NCBI RefSeq assembly: GCF_018271995.1
Contig: NZ_JAGUCO010000002.1
Span: 372,001-436,000 of the forward strand
DNA length: 64,000 nt
Direction: 5' to 3'
Source of the DNA: Carboxylicivirga linearis
Lineage (GTDB): Bacteria > Bacteroidota > Bacteroidia > Bacteroidales > Marinilabiliaceae
In this document: positions 45,726 through 53,473 of the stretch, one piece after another
Numbering within the stretch: the first letter of the stretch is position 1
Layout of the letters: each line of letters begins with the position of its first letter
Notes under the pieces: model-generated
The model's input: the letters and a program-made list of their open reading frames with translations, nothing else
What the model was told of the DNA's origin: nothing
Database searches by the model: none
Position numbers and translations under genes: made by a program

Positions 45726-46307
45726 ATGTCTTTTTCTGATAGCACTTTCTATGTGTATGTTGCCATTCCTTTATTAATTTTCCTGGCACGCGTTTCCGAT
45801 GTAACAATTGGTACTATACGCATTGTTTTTGTATCCAAAGGAATGAAACTATGGGCTCCTGTCTTAGGTTTCTTCGAAATTTTGATATGGCTGATAGCTA
45901 TGAGTAAGATTTTCGAGAATCTGGATAATTGGTTTTATTTTATCGCGTATGCTGGAGGTTTTGCAACGGGTAACTATGTTGGATTAAAAATAGAGGAACG
46001 TTTAGCCTTAGGCTATGTAAACATCCGTATTATTACACAAAAATCGGGCATGGACCTGATTAATAAGTTATCGTCGGCAGGCTACGGAGTTACATATATG
46101 GATGCGGAAGGTAGTCGTGGTCCAGTTAATATTATCTATTGTGTAACCAAGCGTAAAGATATTGTTCGCATATCTGAAATTATCAAGAAATACAACCCCA
46201 AAGCCTTTTTTACTTTAGAAGATATAAGGTTTGCCAACTCAGGCGTATTTCCTGTTAAAACATCAGTTATCAAACGCAACTTTATACCCTTAAGAAAAGG
46301 GAAATAA
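45726..46307 (+). CDS. UPF0316/DUF2179-family membrane protein
   Basis: 193 residues. Three N-terminal membrane segments (YVYVAIPLLIFLARVSD, APVLGFFEILIWLIAMSK, FYFIAYAGGFATGNYVG) are followed by a soluble DUF2179-like domain (NIRIITQKSGMDLINKLSSA, GSRGPVNIIYCVTKRKD). Conserved family features include RVSDVTIGTIRIVFVSKG and GLKIEERLALGYV. Function unknown. It is convergent with the exonuclease/GIY-YIG gene, whose stop lies 5 bp away. Confidence 0.88.
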   Translation: MSFSDSTFYVYVAIPLLIFLARVSDVTIGTIRIVFVSKGMKLWAPVLGFFEILIWLIAMSKIFENLDNWFYFIAYAGGFATGNYVGLKIEERLALGYVNIRIITQKSGMDLINKLSSAGYGVTYMDAEGSRGPVNIIYCVTKRKDIVRISEIIKKYNPKAFFTLEDIRFANSGVFPVKTSVIKRNFIPLRKGK

Positions 46308-46312
46308 ATCTA

Positions 46313-47680
46313 CTAATACGTAATTAATTTCTTGTATTTTTTTTGCCTAAGGTAATTTCCGATAATGATCCGGGTATCGCGGTTATCATTAAAACATGTA
46401 ATATGCTCTTTGAATTCTTCAGGATTTTCTATTGAGGTATCTTCATAAATATACCCATAACCCAGGTATTTGCCATTTTCGATAACCACAATACCTAATT
46501 CATCAGGAGTGCGTCCTTTATCTAAAATAACTGCATTATTATGCCCATAAGATAGTTTTGTAATTAGCTGCAATACTCTTTTATTATATGGTTGATCAGA
46601 CTCCTCTCCGACACATGCACCTTTACATGTTTTAAGCTGATACTGAAAACAGCCATTTTTACCTTCATATAACCCACAAAGTTGTTGACAAAGCTCGTAC
46701 TCATCAATCCATTTAAAAAGTTGCTCACGACCTTCTTTCAGGCTTTCAAAAGTGCAATCCGGAATTTCTACACCTGAATTTGGTTTAAGGATTAATCTCA
46801 TATACCCTTTTCGATCGGTATAATGATATAACCCTACCTGATTACGTGCTCTTCGTTGAGCCCGGTTAAATCGTGGTTTTTCCTCCTTTATTTCCTGCGA
46901 CTCCTTCAATAAAGCAATTAATTCACTTCCTGTAAGATGATAACTAATATCAGCTGTTTTCATCTTCATTTCAATCCCTTTTTTAGTTTTAGGATTGCCC
47001 ATATGAGTTATAATTCTATTGCGAATATTCTTACTCTTACCGATATATATTAATTCTCCATCTTCATTATGCAGATAATATACTCCTGTTTCACCCGGCA
47101 ATGATTTTATAAACTCAATAGATAAATCTGGATGCAAACCATCAGCGGAGAATTGCTGATAGGGATCTTCAGGATTAATCAGTCCATTATTTTTATCCAA
47201 TAATAATTCGAATAGCTTTACTGTAGCCAATGCATCACCTGCTGCCCTGTGCCTAGCTGATATAGAAATACCTAACTCATCACATAGCTTTCCCAGACTG
47301 TAAGATTGATGGCCGGGAATTAGTTTTCGTGATAACTTAACTGTACACATTGATGGCATATCAAATTCGTACCCCAAACTCTTGAATTCATGTTTGATAA
47401 AATTATAGTCGAAGCCAACATTATGAGCCACAAAAACAGCATCCTTACAGATATTAACAATATCTTTTGCAAGGGCATAAAACGGAGGGGCTGATTCCAC
47501 CATCTCGTTGCTAATACCGGTTAAAGAAGTTATAAATGGTGGAATTACACATTCGGGATTTACTAAACTCACAAACTCATCAATAATCTTTTCTCCATCA
47601 TGGCGGTAAATAGCAATTTCAGTTATTTTACCGTTACTCATGTTTCCTCCGGTTGTTTCAATATCAACGATGACGTACAT
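46313..47680 (-). CDS. DEDDh exonuclease fused to a GIY-YIG nuclease domain
   Basis: 455 residues. The N-terminal DnaQ-type 3'-5' exonuclease (about 1-170) shows VIVDIETTGG (Asp and Glu of ExoI), VAHNVGFDYNFIKHE and the ExoIII motif HRAAGDALATVKLF. The GIY-YIG endonuclease domain (about 195-275) shows ETGVYYLHNEDGELIYIGKS with NIRNRI. A cysteine-containing region further on (CQQLCGLYEGKNGCFQYQLK) resembles UvrC/Cho-type proteins. Fusions like this occur in Bacteroidota and are thought to act in DNA repair; the role is inferred. Confidence 0.88.
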   Translation of the reverse strand: MYVIVDIETTGGNMSNGKITEIAIYRHDGEKIIDEFVSLVNPECVIPPFITSLTGISNEMVESAPPFYALAKDIVNICKDAVFVAHNVGFDYNFIKHEFKSLGYEFDMPSMCTVKLSRKLIPGHQSYSLGKLCDELGISISARHRAAGDALATVKLFELLLDKNNGLINPEDPYQQFSADGLHPDLSIEFIKSLPGETGVYYLHNEDGELIYIGKSKNIRNRIITHMGNPKTKKGIEMKMKTADISYHLTGSELIALLKESQEIKEEKPRFNRAQRRARNQVGLYHYTDRKGYMRLILKPNSGVEIPDCTFESLKEGREQLFKWIDEYELCQQLCGLYEGKNGCFQYQLKTCKGACVGEESDQPYNKRVLQLITKLSYGHNNAVILDKGRTPDELGIVVIENGKYLGYGYIYEDTSIENPEEFKEHITCFNDNRDTRIIIGNYLRQKKYKKLITY

Positions 47681-47802
47681 TTTTTCCCTTCTGAATTTAT
47701 ATGCTAATTATAAGTGTAAAATTAATAAATTAAGGCTCAATCACTAACACTTAAATCGCTTTAAATCCCTTTATTTTTCTTGGTTTTGACAAGTTGAAAG
47801 GT

Positions 47803-47810
47803 TATATTTG
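47803..47810 (+). promoter_or_regulatory. -7 box of the 6S-like RNA
   Basis: TATATTTG fits TAnnTTTG; TTTTGAC lies 14 bp upstream as a possible -33 element. Start expected near 47817. Confidence 0.55.
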
Positions 47811-47816
47811 TAATAC

Positions 47817-48055
47817 GATCTTTGATACAAAAAACACCGCATCAGTCGTTTTGATTGTTAAACTCAACGCTATCAGAACACCGAGTGACGCTATGCTTTC
47901 TAAGGGCGGGCCTCACCTACGGGTTGCTCTCCGGAGCACGGAGGATTACCGAGGATTGTATGCACTCAAATCCTGTTTTCAGGAGTTTAAATTAATCCCG
48001 GTTGATGTGGTTCTTTATAAAAAAGCGACGTTTCTTTAATGATTCGTCGCTTTTC
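47817..48055 (+). ncRNA. Structured non-coding RNA, 6S-like (Bacteroidales-1 type) candidate
   Basis: About 240 nt between a promoter and a strong terminator, GC-richer than its surroundings and without a credible ORF. The ends pair over a distance: ACCGCATCA (47836-47844) with TGATGTGGT (48003-48011), then GATT/AATC and AAACTC (47860-47865) with GAGTTT (47984-47989). Asymmetric bulges lie between the helices. A small TCCTG-TTTT-CAGGA hairpin lies on the 3' side. A long rod with a central opening is the 6S RNA shape, and Bacteroidota 6S was first described as the Bacteroidales-1 motif. The identity is inference; that it is a structured RNA gene is more secure. Confidence 0.55.
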
Positions 48056-48057
48056 TT
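48021..48057. terminator. Terminator shared by the ncRNA and the YihY gene
   Basis: AAAAGCGACG (48021-48030) pairs with CGTCGCTTTT (48045-48054), followed by CTTTT. Confidence 0.88.
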
Positions 48058-49365
48058 TTATAAATCTTTAATTAGAATATTTTCAGAGCTTTCAACCAGT
48101 TTTTTATTGAAGCCATCCAATATATTTTGCAGACGCCCAAGTCCTTTCGTTTCTTCGAAATGCAAATCGCGACTTCCTTTGGCTTCAATCATGTGAAGTG
48201 TCTTCATTACTGTTAACTTATGAATATCAAAAGCAGGCTGATAAACTGTTTCTTTAGTATCATCTATTGCTATCTCTGAAAGGACCTTACTCTCAACCAG
48301 GTCAAAAAGTACCTGATTAATAAGTCGAATAGGTAATCGAAGTTCAACAGATAAAAGCATATTAGAAGGACCACTCTCTCCTTTTTCAAATCGTTTTACA
48401 ACATTTGCAACTACCATCAAGGTAATCAATCGTTTATACTCATAGCTTATTCGTCGTGTATCAGCATCAAATTCAAATGTATTCGCATTCTGATAAGCAA
48501 AGGACATTTCAGCTCCAAGTAATACTATTAACCAACTTGCCTGCAACCAGAATAAGAAGAATGGTAAAGCAGCAAAACTACCATAAATAGCGTTATAGCT
48601 TGTTACCATGCTTTGAAAATGAATATAACCAAATTGCAATAGCTGAAATAACGTTCCGGAGATAATACCTCCGAATAAAGCAGATCGGAATTTAACCCGG
48701 GTATTGGGCATTATATGATGTAAAAAAGTAAACACAATCCAGATTAGCACATAAGATAACAAGAGCATCATTTTTGGCCCAACCATACTTTCGTAACCAT
48801 AATTCTTGAGTTGCTTTGTTACAAAAACAAACATTCCGCTACTTGAAATCATTAAAAGTATCCCAACTAGCATTAACGATATATAATCGCTGAATTTGCG
48901 GATAAAACTTCTGGCATGCTTTACTTCCCAAATATCATTAAACGAGTTTTCGATATTTCCAAAAACCTTCATTATCGACCAGAATAAGACTATCAAACCA
49001 ATTCCGGCAATTTCTCCTCCCGGTGTTTTTTCCAGATAATTAAGAGCAAAATCAGTAACGAACTTTAAAACCTCTTCCTGACCTTCAAGTTTTGTTGCTA
49101 ACAAAGCTTCAATACGTTCATCAAAACCAAACCCTTTAGCAATACCAAAAACCATGGCTGCCACAGGTACTACCGATAATAACGAGTAAAATGTAAGAGC
49201 TGAAGCTTTTTGTTGGCAATTATCATTTATAAAACCTTTAATTGCCAGATATAGAATACGTGCTGTACGTATAAGGAAGAACTGCCTTTTGGAAGTATCA
49301 TCGGCACGGACGCGCCAGATCTCTTCATTTAAGTAATGAACTATTTTAGACAGTAGGTTTTTCAT
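48058..49365 (-). CDS. YihY/BrkB-family inner-membrane protein
   Basis: 435 residues. The YihY core (about 30-300) has six hydrophobic segments and typical stretches DNCQQKASALTFYSLLSVVP, WSIMKVFGNIENSFNDIWEV, IMPNTRVKFRSALFGGIISG and YNAIYGSFAALPFFLFWLQA. A cytoplasmic C-terminal part of about 120 residues resembles a winged-helix-like domain found in longer members. YihY was once called RNase BN, which is wrong; function is unknown. It lies between two RNA genes, the 6S-like RNA (convergent) and rnpB (upstream, same strand). Confidence 0.9.
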   Translation of the reverse strand: MKNLLSKIVHYLNEEIWRVRADDTSKRQFFLIRTARILYLAIKGFINDNCQQKASALTFYSLLSVVPVAAMVFGIAKGFGFDERIEALLATKLEGQEEVLKFVTDFALNYLEKTPGGEIAGIGLIVLFWSIMKVFGNIENSFNDIWEVKHARSFIRKFSDYISLMLVGILLMISSSGMFVFVTKQLKNYGYESMVGPKMMLLLSYVLIWIVFTFLHHIMPNTRVKFRSALFGGIISGTLFQLLQFGYIHFQSMVTSYNAIYGSFAALPFFLFWLQASWLIVLLGAEMSFAYQNANTFEFDADTRRISYEYKRLITLMVVANVVKRFEKGESGPSNMLLSVELRLPIRLINQVLFDLVESKVLSEIAIDDTKETVYQPAFDIHKLTVMKTLHMIEAKGSRDLHFEETKGLGRLQNILDGFNKKLVESSENILIKDL

Positions 49366-49390
49366 TAAATATGCGTTAAGAAAAGAAAAA

Positions 49391-49762
49391 TAGCAAGCCT
49401 GTAAGCCGGGTCCTGTTTCCTTACAAGTAAGGCGTCTATCATTTATCTAAATTAATTGTCACCAATTAATTTAAGCGACCTACCCCTCACAACTTTTCTT
49501 ACGAAAAACAAAACGGGCCGTTCTGCTCCATAGGAATTATGATATACATGGTCTTGCAATCCGCCAGATGTACAGCTACCAATGTTACCACCGGTACTGG
49601 TGAGCTCTTACCTCGCCTTTTCACCCTTACCCTTACGGGCGGTTATTCTCTGTTACATTACTATACTCTCACGAACATCTTCCTCTTCAGAAGGACGGCG
49701 CCCTACATTGCCCAGACTTTCCTCTTTCACATTTGTGACAGCGATAGACCGGCTTGCTATGC
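49391..49762 (-). ncRNA. rnpB: RNase P RNA (class A)
   Basis: Catalytic RNA that matures tRNA 5' ends; about 370 nt. On the minus strand the 5' end ATAGCAAGCC pairs with the 3' end GGCTTGCTA (helix P1). The conserved P4 strand region GAGGAAAGTCTGGGC follows near the start, and the conserved 3' segment containing ACCCGGCTTACAGGCTTGCT closes it. A -7 box TACTTTTG lies just upstream (49765-49772) and a T-rich run follows the 3' end. Confidence 0.95.
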
Positions 49763-49764
49763 CA

Positions 49765-49772
49765 CAAAAGTA
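49765..49772 (-). promoter_or_regulatory. -7 box of rnpB
   Basis: TACTTTTG on the minus strand, directly before the first helix of rnpB. The -33 region would fall inside the last codons of the SPOR gene, which ends at 49780. Confidence 0.6.
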
Positions 49773-49779
49773 GTACTTA

Positions 49780-50406
49780 TTATTCGATTTGAAATGGTAA
49801 ATAATTATCTAATTCCACTAAAAAGGCACCTTTATATCCCAGTTCTTTTATCTTTTGTAACTCTTCTCTAGCATCTGTACCAGGAAATTCACCAACACAA
49901 TATCTAAATATCTTGTCCTTCATTCTGAATTCCATTACATTATCCAAATTCTCAAAATGGCTTAAATAAACCGGAAAACGAAATGCACTTAATTGAACGG
50001 TATAGGTTTTTGAAGGATCAATTTTCTTATTTGAAGCAGTAAAAGATGATTCTTCATTTTCCATATTATACTCAGCAGTATTTACAACAAAAGCCTGATC
50101 ATAGCCAAGGTTTTTAAAGTAATCTAAATTACTTTTTGCCTCTTCATAACTGTTATACTGACCAACCGCATAGCGAACAAACCCATCAGTACATACATAT
50201 TCGCGTGCTACATCTACAGCCTGAAAAAATGATGCTACACCCGGTGGATGTTTGAGAGCAATAATTTGAATGGCCCAATAAGGAGCTTCAGCCTCGTCCA
50301 TTCTAATTATCTTTTTTGTAGTCCTCAAATAGGCAATATCTTCAGCTTCACCTACAAAGGTACCAACCACAATTGCTGTTATTATAAGTAAGAATTTGAG
50401 TCTCAT
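49780..50406 (-). CDS. Secreted double-SPOR-like protein
   Basis: 208 residues with signal peptide MRLKFLLIITAIVVGTFVGEA. It has two related SPOR-like repeats of about 65 residues: one from YWAIQIIALKHPP to GYDQAFVVNTAEY, and one from TYTVQLSAFRFPV to GYKGAFLVELDNY. Each ends in the same pattern, a strand FRYxVGxF/Y, a helix, then LGYxxAFxV. SPOR domains bind denuded glycan strands of peptidoglycan. It lies 40 bp downstream of the OmpA/PorE-like gene, so probably belongs to the same surface operon. Confidence 0.8.
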   Translation of the reverse strand: MRLKFLLIITAIVVGTFVGEAEDIAYLRTTKKIIRMDEAEAPYWAIQIIALKHPPGVASFFQAVDVAREYVCTDGFVRYAVGQYNSYEEAKSNLDYFKNLGYDQAFVVNTAEYNMENEESSFTASNKKIDPSKTYTVQLSAFRFPVYLSHFENLDNVMEFRMKDKIFRYCVGEFPGTDAREELQKIKELGYKGAFLVELDNYLPFQIE

Positions 50407-50446
50407 TTTTCAGATATTTTGCCGTTTCCCGACTATTAATTCAAGT

Positions 50447-52522
50447 TTAGTTAAGTCTTTTCCACACAACAACCTCAATACGCCTGTTTTTTATGTGTTC
50501 ACTTTGTTCGCAATATACTCCTCTCTTACATTTGTTTAACAGATATCTTTCTCCATATCCGCGAGGAATCATATTTTCATCATTTACACCTTTCATCATC
50601 AAATATTTTTCAGCTGATTCAGCAGCTGACTGCGATATATCAAGGTTTTTATATTTATTCCCTTTAGCTTCGGTATGACCGTTTAACTTCACTACTACAT
50701 TTGGATTCTGCAATAAGAACGCGGCCAGTTTATCCAATATAACTTTACCTTCTTCAGTAACTTCATCTCCGTCATATGGGATAACAAATTTACCAATCTC
50801 ATTCAACGAAGCCTCTTCAAATATTGGAGTTAAAGATAATCCATTATTATTAATATCCTCAATCTCCATAATATGAACAATCATTCTTTTGGCATTGTAA
50901 TCGTCTCCTTTAGATAATTCTATTTCAAATTCCTGACTATCATTTTTATATTCATCCGGAATTGGAATCAACACCTTACCACTGGCATCAGAAGTTCCAG
51001 TAGCAACAATATCACCAGTATTAGCATCTTTTATTACCACCTGAGCTCCATCAATTGGAGTTCCCTTAAATGTTGATGTTAAGGTGGTTGAAAAGGCAAC
51101 CGGATACATTGACAAATCATTCACAGGAGGTGCTACAATAACCGTTGTCTCCTCAATCGGTTCTGGCTCAACTGCCATTTCATCGAATACAGGTATACTT
51201 TCTTCACCATCATCTTCCATCTCATTAGTTGGTAACATCATAAAAATACCATCAGTACTTCCGGTACCAATACGGTTTGTTGAAAGAAAACCTTTTCTAC
51301 TATCGTTGGGATCCAAAACAAAACCAAAGTCGTCCTTACCACTATTGATTGGTTGGCCCATGTTGGTAACATTAGTGTACTTACCATTTACTAATTCAGC
51401 CTTAAAAATATCAAGTCCACCAAATCCCAGGTGACCATCGGAAGCGAAATACAAATCACCTTCCTTACTAATATATGGCCATTTTTCATTACCAAAGGTA
51501 TTTACTTCATTACCGACTGATTCTGGACGATCAACATCACCATTTGCTTTTATTTTGGCTTTATAAATATCCTGTCCTCCAAAGCCACCACGTTGACTTG
51601 ATGTAAAGAACAAATACTTATCATCAGGTGATACTGCCGGATAACCAATATCGTAATCATCGGAGTTAGCACTTAATTCTTTTTCATTCACCCAATCTTT
51701 ACCGTTATGTTCTGAAGTAAAGATTTTAATTCTACTACCTCCTTTTATCTTAACTACTTTAGTATAATAAATACGTTTGAAATCACTTGTAAAGGCAGTC
51801 GCTCCAACGTGAAAATCATATTCGAGGTTACTTGAAAAAGATGTACTTCCTTCCTGAATTTCACCATCAACATATTTAGATGAAAATAAATTTAAGAATC
51901 CTTTTCCTGTATTATCCAGTTTTTTTGATCCACCCGTCTTCTCTGCAGAATAAACTACTTCATCTTTATAAAACTGAATTCCGAAAGATTGACCACCAAT
52001 TAATAAATCAGCAGGGTTTACCCTTACATCCGGATTATATATTGGATTTTCACTTGCCCATTTACAAGCTTTTATAAATTCATTTATATCCAAAGGATTA
52101 ACCCCTTCAGCATCTTTTGCCTTTTCATACCATTCAATAGCCAATTCATATGCACCTAATTGCTGATAACAGGAAGCGTAATTTATAAAATCCTCACCAT
52201 CTGTTATATCTGATTCCGCATTCTGGTATATATCAAATGCCGCTTGATTATCCTTTAGATTAAAATAACAACGAGCTATTTTAAACTTTGTATCTATGCT
52301 ATTATCGCCTTTTTCTACAGCTGCATTAAAATACTCTAAGGCTTGATAAAAGTCCCTATTCTCGTATAAGTTTTCAGCACGTCTCAGTTCTGTTCGCTGT
52401 GCACTTACAAGTTGTGCAACTAACATCAAACCCACTATCGCTGATATTCTAAAGTTAGGTATCATAGCTAAAATATATTTAGGCAATAACATTTGTATTA
52501 TATCGTCAGGTGAATTCTTCAT
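50447..52522 (-). CDS. PorE-like OmpA-family protein (TPR, PD40 propeller, regulatory-like domain, OmpA)
   Basis: 691 residues. Start at 52522, 10 bp after the PorP gene; the internal Met20 (52465) gives a more standard signal peptide ending VAQLVSA. TPRs span about 45-150 (AENLYENRDFYQALEYFNAA). A PD40/WD40-like propeller follows at about 185-430 (PAVSPDDKYLFFTSSQRGGF, WPYISKEGDLYFASDGHLGF). A carboxypeptidase-regulatory-like domain comes next (TFKGTPIDGAQVVIKDANTG), then the OmpA peptidoglycan-binding domain (VVVKLNGHTEAKGNKYKNLD, GYGERYLLNKC). This order matches T9SS PorE, which anchors the outer-membrane complex to peptidoglycan. Paralogues are common, so the exact role is inferred. Confidence 0.88.
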   Translation of the reverse strand: MKNSPDDIIQMLLPKYILAMIPNFRISAIVGLMLVAQLVSAQRTELRRAENLYENRDFYQALEYFNAAVEKGDNSIDTKFKIARCYFNLKDNQAAFDIYQNAESDITDGEDFINYASCYQQLGAYELAIEWYEKAKDAEGVNPLDINEFIKACKWASENPIYNPDVRVNPADLLIGGQSFGIQFYKDEVVYSAEKTGGSKKLDNTGKGFLNLFSSKYVDGEIQEGSTSFSSNLEYDFHVGATAFTSDFKRIYYTKVVKIKGGSRIKIFTSEHNGKDWVNEKELSANSDDYDIGYPAVSPDDKYLFFTSSQRGGFGGQDIYKAKIKANGDVDRPESVGNEVNTFGNEKWPYISKEGDLYFASDGHLGFGGLDIFKAELVNGKYTNVTNMGQPINSGKDDFGFVLDPNDSRKGFLSTNRIGTGSTDGIFMMLPTNEMEDDGEESIPVFDEMAVEPEPIEETTVIVAPPVNDLSMYPVAFSTTLTSTFKGTPIDGAQVVIKDANTGDIVATGTSDASGKVLIPIPDEYKNDSQEFEIELSKGDDYNAKRMIVHIMEIEDINNNGLSLTPIFEEASLNEIGKFVIPYDGDEVTEEGKVILDKLAAFLLQNPNVVVKLNGHTEAKGNKYKNLDISQSAAESAEKYLMMKGVNDENMIPRGYGERYLLNKCKRGVYCEQSEHIKNRRIEVVVWKRLN

Positions 52523-52532
52523 AACTCCTCAA

Positions 52533-53468
52533 TTAAAAATACCTGATTGAACGCATTCCCGGACGCTTATTGAAAGAGAAATCGAATTGGATACCAATTT
52601 CATGCGTTCCGTATTTACCATATGTATTTAACGGTGATATTGAATAATCGAATGAATATCTTACCGTAAACTGTCGATTAATAATATACTCTGATAAGAA
52701 TACCACTTCAGAAATACTTCGGTATGATAATCCTAACCACAGCTGTTCAACTAAAAGAACATTTGCTGATACATCAAAAGTTAAGGGTGCTCCTACAACA
52801 GTACGGATTAATGCAGTAGGTTTTACCTTTACTTCTCCCCAATCAAATACATAACCTCCATACCAGTAGGCATGTAAATTTTTATAGTTGAAGGTATTCT
52901 TAAACTGTTCTTCAGCTTGATCAAACTGTGGGTTAAATAAGCGAGGAATAGAAAAACCAGCGAAATAATCTTTGGCATAAAAGTACGCTCCAACACCGGC
53001 ATTAAATCCAAAGTTTGTTTCCTTTCCCTGATAAACAGGATCACCAGGATTAATAGTAATGGCTTTTGTTCCATCATATACTTTAGAAGTTACCCCTAAT
53101 TGTAAACCCAATGATAAAAACTTACTTCTATCAATTTGTAGTTTATAGGAAGCAGCCCCCATAAATTCAAATGTATTTGTAAAACCTATTCTATCGTTGG
53201 TAATAATAGCCCCAACACCCAGATTGGTATCTTCAATAGGTCCATGAACATTTATAGCTTCGTTCATAGGAGCATTCTCCATTCCTAACCATTGGTTACG
53301 ATGTACAATTAAACCACTGATAATATCACGTGTACCATTATAAGCAGGGTTTAATATACCCTGATTACTGATATAATGATTGTACTGAGCCTGATCCTGT
53401 GCTTTTACCGTACCGGTAAAAACCAAAATCAATAATATGGGGATTATATATTTCATCATGGTCATCAT
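52533..53468 (-). CDS. Type IX secretion system membrane protein, PorP/SprF family
   Basis: 311 residues, outer-membrane beta-barrel. The signal peptide ends VFTGTVKAQDQ; the Met at codon 5 is an alternative start. Family features are QAQYNHYISNQGILNPAYNG, LIVHRNQWLGMENAPMNEAI and GVGAIITNDRIGFTNTFEF. SprF-type proteins are needed to export and anchor the specific type-B CTD adhesin encoded beside them. Here the giant adhesin gene ends only 5 bp upstream, so adhesin and SprF form a pair. Confidence 0.95.
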   Translation of the reverse strand: MMTMMKYIIPILLILVFTGTVKAQDQAQYNHYISNQGILNPAYNGTRDIISGLIVHRNQWLGMENAPMNEAINVHGPIEDTNLGVGAIITNDRIGFTNTFEFMGAASYKLQIDRSKFLSLGLQLGVTSKVYDGTKAITINPGDPVYQGKETNFGFNAGVGAYFYAKDYFAGFSIPRLFNPQFDQAEEQFKNTFNYKNLHAYWYGGYVFDWGEVKVKPTALIRTVVGAPLTFDVSANVLLVEQLWLGLSYRSISEVVFLSEYIINRQFTVRYSFDYSISPLNTYGKYGTHEIGIQFDFSFNKRPGMRSIRYF

Positions 53469-53473
53469 TTAAT

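Noticed and set aside
47794-48039. 81-codon plus-strand frame within the 6S-like RNA region
   Set aside because: It begins before the expected transcript start, has no family features and covers a strongly paired RNA.
49539-49871. Plus-strand frames across 49.5-49.9 kb
   Set aside because: They are antisense to rnpB and the SPOR gene.
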